Below are positions 55,198 to 64,000 of a DNA stretch of 64,000 bases, in pieces. The notes below the pieces were generated by a model. The model was not told the origin of the DNA. It saw only the letters and a list, made by a program, of their open reading frames with translations, and made no database searches. Numbering within the stretch: the first letter of the stretch is position 1; each line of letters starts with the position of its first letter. The stretch comes from Micractinium sp. NFX-FRZ (taxonomy: Eukaryota > Chlorophyta > Trebouxiophyceae > Chlorellales > Chlorellaceae), in assembly GCA_029339195.1 (NCBI GenBank), contig JAPTJF010000006.1, positions 248,001 through 312,000 of the forward strand, given 5' to 3'. The translations under genes and the position numbers were made by a program.

Positions 55198-58100
55198 ATG
55201 CCTGGGCGGCGCAGCGGGGCCGCCCAGGCCGCGCACCTGATCGTGCTGGCTGTCCTCTTTGGCGCCGGCGGCTGGGGCGGCGGCGGAGGCAACGTGGCGG
55301 GTCAAGTGCCCCGCGCGCCGCTGGGCGTCCGTGAGTCCTGCTGCTGCAGCGGGGAGGCCGTTGCAGCTACCGCTCAAGCCGCAGTGCATTCCCATTGACA
55401 AAAGTACAGGCAGGCGTGCCCGCTTGCTCAGCATGGGACGTGAGCCCTGCTGCCGCCCGCCCCGCGCCGCCCTGCCTCGCCCCCTTTGAACTGCTGCAGA
55501 GGTCCAGCTGCTAGGCGTGAAGCAGTCCATCTCCAACTGGCCAGAGTTTGCCGCCGCCAACAATCTGACTGGCTGGGGGGCAGACCCCTCCATCCCGCCC
55601 TGCCTCTGGACGGGCGCCACGTGTGACGCCGACGGACGCCTGCAAAGCTTGTGAGTGCCGAGTCGGGAGGGCGGGGCGGGGCCGGCAGGGTTCTCCTCCC
55701 GCCTGTGATGCTGATGCGCACACGGCTGATTGAAATTACTTCCACTTTGTGGAATGGACGATGGGTGCAACTGTGGTGCCAGCTGGGGGGAGTGGCCAGC
55801 GGCGGGCGCCACAGCTGCAGCAGCGGCAGTCGCGCCAGCTGCCACCGTTCTGGGCCATCCGGCGCCGAGTCGGGTTGGTTGGCGGCCAGCTGAAGCTGCA
55901 GCTGAAGTTGATTGATTGATCGATTGATTGATTCATTGATTCATTGATTGATTGATTGATTGCAGCGGTTGCTGATGGTGCGCGCCCATCCAGCTACCTG
56001 TCTGCCCCTTGAATAGCTTCCCCCCGCTGCCCCCGCACATGGCTTACGCTTTTGTTAGCCTCCTGCTAACTTTGCTTTTGCTTTTCCACACACCGGCCCG
56101 CCCCTCCCACCATGCCCCGCCCTGCCCCGTCCCCCGCCCCGCCCCGTCATCCCCCGCAGAGCGCTGCAGTGCCCCGGCTGCGCCGTGAAGGCGGAGGGGG
56201 TGGTGCCAGTGTCCATCGCGGCCTCTCAGACGCTGGCCACGCTCAACCTGCAGTCCAACCTGCTGCATGGGCCGCTGCCTCCCGAGTATGCCGCCCCGGG
56301 GGCCTTCCCCAGCCTGCTCAACCTCATTCTGCTGGACAACCAACTGACAGGTGTGGGGGGCTGGCAGGGTCCGAGTGGGAAAACTTCCCTTGAAATGGAC
56401 GGCAGGAGAGCGCATAAGGGACAGGGTCGGGGCAGGGGCTCCCGCTCTTGCTCGGAACAGCGCCCTCGACCCCACACCCAAGGGAGTGCGGCCAGCGGGG
56501 CATGGGGTCCGTGGAAGGCAGGAGCGCGCATACGCGACAAGGGCGGGGCAGGGTGAGGCGCCCAGGGAGTGAGGCCAGTGGGCCAGCGGGGCCTGCTCGT
56601 TTGTTCATCAGCGGTCAGGTGTGGGGCGTGATGCAAGGCAGAGTTGTGTTGGGGATTGGGCACACAGCTTTTGGGATGGGGCTGTGATGGATGGCACAGC
56701 TGTTGGGTGTCGGGGCTGTGGTGCAAGGAAGAGCTGTTGGGTGCAGGGCTGCGGCAGCATGATGCGGAAGTAGGGTGAGGGTCCGGGGAGGAAGAGGGGC
56801 TTGGCAGGAGTCTGTCCCTCTGCACGGCACCTCCCGCCCGCGCCGCTGTACCCATCTCCCCTGCCCCGTCTGCCCGTGCTCCAAACAGGAAGCATCCCGG
56901 AGGAATGGACCGACCCAGACGCCTTCCCCCGCGTCAGCCTCCTGGCTTTCGGCTTGAACCGCCTGACCGGCACCATCCCTCCCGACCTCTTCCTGCCCTC
57001 CCTCCTCATTTTGTGAGCTCCGGGCGGGGTCAATGCGCTGGGGAGGGGGGCCCAGGTGTGACGCCCGCTCAGCACGTGCACCCGCCCGCCTGGCAGGAGC
57101 ACCGCACCCGCCTCCCTCCATGGCTGCCTGCCTGGCCGTAGAGTGGGCATGCAGCATGCCTGCCTGCCTGCACCCACCCCTCCTGCCACCTAAACTTTAT
57201 ATTCCCTCCGACGCGTGCACGCAATACCATGCACCACGCAACACGCCCACACCTGTCGAGTCGCACCAACATGCACCGCACACCACACCCACGCCCTGCC
57301 CTGGACCCAAACAACCCTCACACACACACGTTCGCCTCCCTCCCTCCCTCCCAGGCGCATCAACGGCAACAATTTCACCGGCCCCCTGCCTCCCAATTGG
57401 GGGTCTAATGTCAGCCTGCCCAACCTACGCGTGGTGTCGCTGCACCAGAATGCGCTCACAGGGCCCCTGCCGCCTGAGTGGGGTGAAGCAGGGACCATGG
57501 AAGCTGTGGAGGAGCTGCACCTGCAGGTGGGTGGGTACTGCAGGGTGGTACTGCAGCACGGCAATTCAGCTTACACACACTGCCTGGCGGGTGCTCGAGG
57601 CACTGTTCTCCTCATGCCGCTGAGGCATCCTCTTCTCCCAGTCCCCTGCCAGCCACATACCGTTCTACTGCCCGCTTCCCTCCCACTGCTTGCATTGCAG
57701 GACAACCAGCTCAGCGGCAGCCTGCCCGTCGAGTGGGGGGCCGCTGGCAAGGATGGCATGCCGCGCCTGCGGGTGCTCAACCTCTCACAGAACCCTCTGA
57801 GCGGCACCCTGCCCTACGAGTGGAGCCGCCTGCACGCGTTCCCCGAGCTCAAAACACTGTGAGTCCCCCTGCCCTGCTGCTGCCATCGTGCCGCTGATCA
57901 CACTGTTTTGGCGGTGGAGCTTGTTGAATGTATGAAGGGTGGGAAGCTGCGGGCTGCCGCTGCCGCTGCTATTGCCGCCGCGCACCGGCGACGCTGTGTG
58001 TTTGCCAACTACTGCCCCCCCCCTCCACCCCTCTGCCTTTCCTCTGCAGGGCGCTGAGCTCTACTGGGCTCCAGGGCACGCTTCCCGCTTCCTGGGACTG

Positions 58101-58698
58101 CCAAGATCCCACCCGCTGCGGCATGCAGCAGCTGCAGACACTCTGGCTGGTGAGGCGCTCTCCTTGCAAACAGAGATGTGTAATGCATGTTGCCAGTCGT
58201 TGCATCACATGTTGGGGCAAGTGCCATGGCCGGCTGCAGACGCTCTGGCTGGTGAGGCGGGCGGGCAAGAGCTGGCCGGCCAGCTGGGCCTTGCTGGGGC
58301 GGACACTGCTGGCTTGCTGCAATGGGCAAGCAACATCTCCGTCTCCAGTTGGATCGACAAGGCCCGCAAATACTTGCACTGCCTTATGTTAACTTCAACA
58401 CCACTTATTCAAGCAATCAATCAATCAATTGCTATAATTGCAAACCGCTGTCCAACCAAGGCCCCCTGCCCCCCGTGCCCCCCCGCAGGACGGCAACAAT
58501 TTGTCGGGACCGGTGCCGCCCTCCTGGCAGCAGCACCCCTCCCTCCAGGCCGTCTTTGTGCGCCCAGGCAATGACCTGCTGTGTGTGTCCCCGGGGGCCG
58601 ACTTCGGGTTCAGGTGGGGGAGGGGGCTACAGCGGTGGGTGTATGGGCGGTTGTGGTGGCGTGCCCTCTGCTGCCGGCGCTTCTGCTGGCGCCTTGCC

Positions 58699-58730
<32 letters not shown>

Positions 58731-61700
58731 GGTTGCTGCGCCTGCAAGCCTGGAAGCCTGTCACCCCATGCACTTGGCCTGGACGTGGTCGACAGCTGTA
58801 CCCGGCAGAGGCTTGGTCTTAGAAGGGGCACCACCCCACGTACACACGCCTAGCCCTCCTAGCACCATCCACGTGCAGGCTGTGCGACGCCCGGGCCGGC
58901 GTGGCTTGCGCAGAGGAGGTGCAGCTCCCCGCCTGCACGTTTGCAGAAGGCGAGCAGGCCGCAGCCGCCACCGGCAATGGCGATGCCGTGGGCGTTGCAG
59001 CAGACCCGCCCGCCGACGGCAGCGGCAGCGGCCCCGCCAACGACAGCAGCAGCGGCGGCGGCAGCGCCACGGGGGCCATTGTGGGCGGGGTGGTGGGGGG
59101 CGTGGCAGCAGCGGCAGCCGCGCTGGCAGCACTCCTGCTGGTGCGCAGGCGGCGGCGGCGACGGGCGGAGAGAGACAAACAGCAGCAGCTTCCCTCTTTT
59201 GCCGAGGAGGTGAGCGGGCATGGGCATGGGTGCAGCCCTGTGCATGCTGCTCTTGTGTGCTGGTCCCGTGTGCTTCATTGTATGTGGTGTGCCGGCTTCC
59301 CTCTGGGGCACTCACATCATATTGGCACTGGGCAGGGCTGCAAGGGGGGCAGCACCCGACTGGCCCCGCATCGCACCCTAACTCTCGCACTCACTTCCCT
59401 CAACCTCCCAACCATGTCGTGCCTGCCTGCCCGCATCCCACCTGCCCACCCTGCCCTCTCCGCTGCCTTGCAGCCAGACAAGTCCTCTCAAGAGCAGTCG
59501 AGCGCTGTTGCCAGCCGGGGGGAGCCCCCCACCCCGCCCAACCCGCCGTTCACGCCGCCGCCCCAAATGCTGCTGCGGCCCAGTGAAGACGGGGAGGCAC
59601 TCATGCTGTCACCCTTCTCCTCTCCTTTCGCTGCCATGGGATCCAACACCCTTGATGCACCACCCAGCCCAACAGCCAGTGGTGGCAGGCAGCCAGACGG
59701 GGGGCAGCAGGAGCGAGATAGGCAGTCCACATCTTCTGAAGCCTTCTTTCAAAGGCTGGTGCACGGCCCTCGCGGGCGCGGCAGCAGCGACAGCGGCAGC
59801 ACCAGGAGCGGGGGACGCGCGAGCGGCGGGGGAGCAGCAGCACGAAGCACAACTGACCTGGGACGCGCGGCGGCAGCGGCGGCCGGTGCGGCACAACTGC
59901 CTGGCTGCCCCCGACGCCTCGTGCTGCTGTGCTGCGCTGCGCCACGCCGCGCTCTGCCGTGTCATGCTGCTCAAGGGCACACCGCCATGCACATCTCAGC
60001 ACCTCATACCGTTGCCTACTGCCGGTAGCAGCCGCAGCTGCCTGTTGTTGTTGTTCAACCCCGCCTGCCCCTCCCTGTCCTTTCTTTCTTTCCACAGCTG
60101 CCGCTGAGCGTGATTTGGATGCTGAGCTGGAGCGCCACCTGTCACGTGAGGCAGCCTGCCCGCTCTTGGGGTGTGGGCCAAGTGGCTTGGCTGAGTGGCA
60201 TGGCTGCGTGTATTCAATCGCCCGAGCCTTCCTGCACACGCTCACTGCCACGTCGCTGGCTGCCCACGCCTTGTCCACGGATAAGGCATTCGGCTGCTGC
60301 CGGCTGACCTGCCCTGCTGACCTGGCACCCGCCACCCACCCACCCTTCCTCCTGCGGCCATGGGAGCTGGCAACCTTGGGACGCCGACCGCGCCTCCCCG
60401 GCCCCCTATCGTGCTGATCAGGCAGCGCCGCCCTGCCTCCCCCTCTACTGCGTGCCGACATGGGAGCACCACCCTGCTGCCCCCGCCCTGCCTTGCAGTT
60501 GAGATAGCGGCCTGGAAGCCAACCACTCCTCCTCTTCGGAAGGAGAGCCACGTCGTGCTGTCTTATAATGCAAAACAACGTTCCGTCGTCCCTGCAGTCC
60601 AGCTGGCTGCCCTGCAAGCCAACCTCTCCTCCCCCTGGGCGCGCCTGCAACCCCCTTTTGGGTTGAGACACGCCAGGCCGTCTTTTGATGCACCCCACCA
60701 TCCCCCCGCCCTGCCCTGCAGTCGAGCTGGCTGCTCTGGAAGCCAACCACTCCTCCCCTGGGCAAGCCTTCAACCCGCTTGAAGAGAGCCACGCCAGGCT
60801 GTCAGGCAGCACTGCCGGCACCGGCTCGACTGTCAGCAGCACCGGGGTGCCACCTGGCGCCGCTTTCTTGGGCGCGGCAGCCAGCGGGAAGCTGACTTGG
60901 GAGGACTCGGTGCCCGGGCTGAGTGACTGGCAGATCATGCCCAATGGTGGGTGAGGTGGTGGGGTGACGTCTGGATCGGGGCCTGGAATAGGCCGGGGTA
61001 GGGATGGGCTGTAGTGGGGTGTAGTGGGTGGGAGCATGGACATGAGGGCCATTCAGGTGAGCTGCTGGGCTCCGGGGTGCCAACACAAGTCACGCCCGCG
61101 CCCTGCCAGGCCCGGCCAGGCCACACCTGTGGTGGTCTGCCTGCCCTCTTCCTGCTTGCTTTTCGTCACAAGTGTCCAGCCCCCAGAGCTGCCACGCACG
61201 CAGCCCCGCCCTTCACAACTCAACCCCGCCCCTCCCCGTGCAGAGATTGAGATTGCCAAGCGCCCAGATGGCAGCGACTGGGAGCTGGGGGCGGGAGGCT
61301 TTGGAAAGGTGGGTGCGCAGCGGGGGTGGGGTGGGTAGCTGTGTGGGCACCCCAGCACTGCAAGCGCCCTGCCTTCCTACACACACAGAGTGCAAATGCA
61401 TTCACACACTCACTCAGCGTTCCCCACTGGCTGCTGCTCAGCCTGTGAGCCTTGGAGCCAGGGTTCCCACCTTGCTGCGAAAGGAAGCTGTGCTGAGCCT
61501 CGGCCGCGCCCTGCTCTGAATGTCCTGCCATGTCCCCCCCTCTGTCTCCGCCTGCGACGCCTCAGGTGTACAAAGCGCTGCGGCACGGCGCCCAGCCGGT
61601 GGCGGTCAAAGTGCTGGCGGTGAGTGCAGGGCTGCACTTGGGATATCTGTTGTTCTGTTCTGTCGGCAGCAATGGAGGTGAAGTGAAGGGACACACCTGG

Positions 61701-64000
61701 TGGGCCGAAAGTGCTGGTAGTACGGGATGCAAAGAGCTTAAGGAAGGCCACCGCAGGGTTCGCACTTTGGCTCTGCCGGCGGTGCGGAGGATGGGCAGGG
61801 ATCAGCTGCCTGCTTTGACACGGCTGGCTGGCGCATTACGCGGCATCACGTAATTGCCCCTGCCCCCCGCTGCAGTCTGTGGGCGAGGCGCGCTACCAGA
61901 GTAACGAGGATTTCAAGCGGGAGATTGCGATTTTGAGGGCGTGCAGGGACCCCAACATTGTGGCGTTCCTTGTGAGCCCATCAAGGAGAGGGGAAGGGGA
62001 AGGGTGCTTGGACAGGAGTTGCAAGGTACTCTGTGAGGGGGAGGGGAGTGTGGGAGGGGAAGGTCAGGAAGGGTAGAGAGAGGGAGAGGTGGGTGGGAGG
62101 TGGCTCAAGCAGGGACCCCAGCTTCATGTTTATCTGGTGGGGAGAGGCTAGGGGAGGGGGCTGGGGGCAGGGTTGGGCCGACGGTTGGGCAACAAGCGGA
62201 TGGTGGGGATTGCAACGGGGGCGTTGGTGAGCTTGCCCAGTTTCCACTGACCCCTTTGCTGAGCTGCATTCCATGCTCGTGCCTGTGCCCGCACGCCCGC
62301 CCGGCTGCGCCTGCCTGCAGGGCGCAAGCCTGCAGCCGGGGTTCACAATGCTGGTCACAGGTGGGTGGCCCTGGCAGGCTGTGCCCATGGCTGTACCCTG
62401 CCCCTCCCTGCCTACCGCTGGGGGCCATTAGTAATTGGTCCCTAATGCTGGCGGCTGCGCTCGTTGCATGCGTGCTCTGCAAATCGTTGGCCCCGTCTGG
62501 GAGTGCTCCAGGGCCGGGCCCATTGGTGTGACGCCGTCACATGGGCGGCCCGCACCATCCCCCTGCTGCCGATCGACCTGCAGAGTACTGTGACGGAGGC
62601 AACCTGACGCGCAACTTGATGGCGGGCAGGGTGAACTGGTACAAGCGTGGCAAGAAGGTGAGGCAGGGTTTAGGGGGTCGGGTGTTCTAAGCCCTGACAA
62701 CGGTTTCCTAAACCCTGACAGCGGGCACAATTTTGGGTGACGTGCTGGGGAGCAGGATGGCAGGGGGGGTGAGCTGGTGCAAGCACAGAAACGTAGGGAA
62801 GGGGAGCAGGGTGGTGGGGCGGGTGCAGTGGCACATGCGCTGAGACGGTAGGGGGAGGAGGCGGAGGGTTTTGGGGAGCAGGTTTTGGCCAGTCCAGCTA
62901 GGATGCATCATGCATCCATGTGCCGGTCGGCTGCAGGCAGGTAGCAGGCGGGAAGGGCGCAGGGGTGGCAGGCAGGGGCTGCCAGTGGGCCAGCCAAGTT
63001 GCGCTCCCATGCACCACACGCACCCCACCTGCCCCATGCCCGCAGATTGCTTTGGATGTGGCCCGCGGCCTCACCTACCTCCACTCCCGTCGGATCATCC
63101 ACTTTGGTGTGTGGGGCGGCCCCGCTGTGTGGGGATTGGCGGCATGCCGTGCAGCACTGCTAGCGCAGCATAGAGCAGGCAGCCTGGGACGGCGTTGCAC
63201 AGCGCAGCCTGCAAGGGTGCCTGCCCATCTTCTTCAGGCTCACTCACTAGACAGCCACTCCACCTGCGTGCCTGCACCCTTGCTGTCCTGCAGACTTGAA
63301 GTCACCAAACATACTGCTGGCCAGGTGGGCTGAGGGTGGGAGGGCTGGTGGGGGTGTCACGGAGTGGGGTGGGTGAGGTCATGCCCAGACATCAGCATCC
63401 CCCCATGTGCTGCATCTGGCCAGGGAAAGCTGCATTCTCATGTCCCTGGCCGTCTCGACTTATGCGCATGGGCCCGATGCCTGCTCCCTCTGCAGGGATG
63501 GCACCGCCAAAGTGTCCGACGTCGGTGAGCTGGGATCCCATCTTGAGGTGGCAGCCGGCGCTCCTGGCACAAGTGGCCGGCCTCGTGCACCGCGTTGCAC
63601 GGCTGGGCGCCGAGTGCCAGTGCCTGCCTACTCTGGCCGTGCGCCTCTGCTTCCGGACCATGGTGGAGTCGTTGCTCAATGGGAGCGCACGCAGCCTGCC
63701 TGGACAGTCGCCGCCGCTGACGGATGGCCACATCATTCGCTGCACACGACCTCTTTCTGTGGCAGACCCGAAGCACTGAACTCGTACACGTGAACTCGAC
63801 CCCTCGCTGCTTGCAGGCATGGCCAAGATCATGGCGCGGGAGTATTCCGGCATCACCGGCAACGTGGGGACCCTGGCATGGGTGAGTGAGCGAGAGTCGC
63901 GCCTGGTTGTCCAGCCTGTCCGCTGCCCTGTGCTGCCTCCTCTCTGCCCAGCCTGGCTGCTGCCCAGTGCTGCCCTGTGCCTGCCCAGCGCTGCTGCTGC
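55198..64000 (+). CDS. LRR receptor-like protein kinase (5' part)
   Basis: Twenty-one exons are visible: 55198-55330, 55500-55650, 56160-56350, 56889-57012, 57355-57526, 57701-57858, 58050-58149, 58489-58613, 58879-59209, 59474-59885, 60098-60145, 60722-60946, 61244-61308, 61566-61619, 61876-61971, 62321-62360, 62584-62657, 63046-63106, 63294-63324, 63496-63524 and 63817-63881. They give 895 aa, and the gene continues past the window. It has a signal peptide (HLIVLAVLFGAGG), an LRR N-cap (NNLTGW...PPCLWTGATCD), about nine leucine-rich repeats (LNLQSN.L.GPLPPE, LSQNPLSGTLPYEW), a membrane helix (about 450-473) with RRRRRRR stop-transfer, and a Ser/Pro-rich juxtamembrane region. The kinase has a Gly loop GAGGFGKVYKA, VAVK (K760), HFDLKSPNILL (about 852) and SDVGMAKIM (D872). 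The kinase group is TKL. HFD replaces HRD (non-RD) and DVG replaces DFG, both of which I believe occur in algal TKL kinases. It is probably a plasma-membrane receptor; the ligand is unknown. Confidence 0.85.
55907..55963. repeat. (GATT)n microsatellite in RLK intron 2
   Basis: An imperfect GATT tetranucleotide run with a few CATT and GATC variants. Confidence 0.9.
58232..58260. repeat. Exon-echo copy of RLK exon 7 end
   Basis: GGCTGCAGACGCTCTGGCTG then GTGAGGCGG repeats the end of exon 58050-58149 (LQTLWL) with its donor, 101 bp downstream. Confidence 0.9.
60491..60690. repeat. Two decayed copies of RLK exon 12 start
   Basis: The acceptor plus first about 80 nt of exon 60722-60946 (ELAALEANHSSP...) is present two more times upstream (about 60491-60570 and 60591-60690). 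Each copy keeps a CTTGCAG or CCTGCAG acceptor and has substitutions and small indels. Neither copy has a plausible donor. Confidence 0.88.

Noticed and set aside
59601..61052. 483-codon minus-strand open frame
   Set aside because: It lies opposite the receptor kinase exons, where GC-rich codon bias leaves the complementary frame open. It has no domain and no splice logic.
58879..61308. Possibility that the LRR part and the kinase part are two genes
   Set aside because: Continuous frame and matching intron phases run from the membrane helix through the juxtamembrane exons into the Gly loop, and no TGTAA or new start lies between; only transcripts could overturn this.

Overview
This window looks like nuclear DNA of a green alga, most probably a trebouxiophyte of the Chlorella/Micractinium kind. 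The evidence is high GC, strongly G/C-biased third codon positions, many short GT-AG introns, TGTAA poly(A) signals, poly-(Ser/Pro) cell-wall type linkers, a plant sucrose-phosphatase, and a TTTAGGG telomere-type patch. I assembled gene models by hand from reading frames, splice signals and intron phases. I see no rRNA, tRNA, CRISPR array or intact transposon.

Positions 1-19620 hold three tandem, same-strand paralogues for secreted proteins: a signal peptide, a Cys-rich N-terminal module, a Pro-rich linker, a small alpha/beta module, a second Pro-rich linker and a C-terminal seven-bladed beta-propeller. The first copy is cut by the window edge. The two complete copies (829 and 910 residues) share a 14-exon structure with matching phases and nearly identical exon lengths.

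Positions 20938-29524 hold a DUF3140 protein (+), a sucrose-6-phosphate phosphatase (-) and, head to head with it, a SEC61-beta gene (+). Positions 29989-40382 hold a large membrane-anchored SMP-C2 (extended-synaptotagmin/tricalbin-like) lipid-transfer protein. A run of small exons coding the 11-residue motif GGxTGGxxDIT follows it and probably belongs to the same gene.

Positions 40793-43682 hold a pair of small tandem paralogues of unknown function. They are followed by SEC13 (-) head to head with mitochondrial ribosomal protein mL46 (+), a small EF-hand-like protein (-) only 130 bp from a small AT-hook-like protein (+), and a histidine-phosphatase (phosphoglycerate mutase-like) protein (+). 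From 55198 to the window end runs a 21-exon 5' portion of an LRR receptor kinase with a TKL-type kinase domain.

The most unusual genome feature is the repeated presence, inside introns, of decayed copies of the edge of the neighbouring exon together with its splice site ('exon echoes'). They occur in at least five unrelated genes. Other notable features are three GC-AG introns, a 74-nt GT microsatellite starting exactly at a 5' splice site, and the 33-nt micro-exon array.

Functionally the window mixes housekeeping secretory genes (SEC61-beta, SEC13), sucrose metabolism, mitochondrial translation and surface/ECM proteins. I see no operon-like logic beyond the tandem duplications and three head-to-head pairs.
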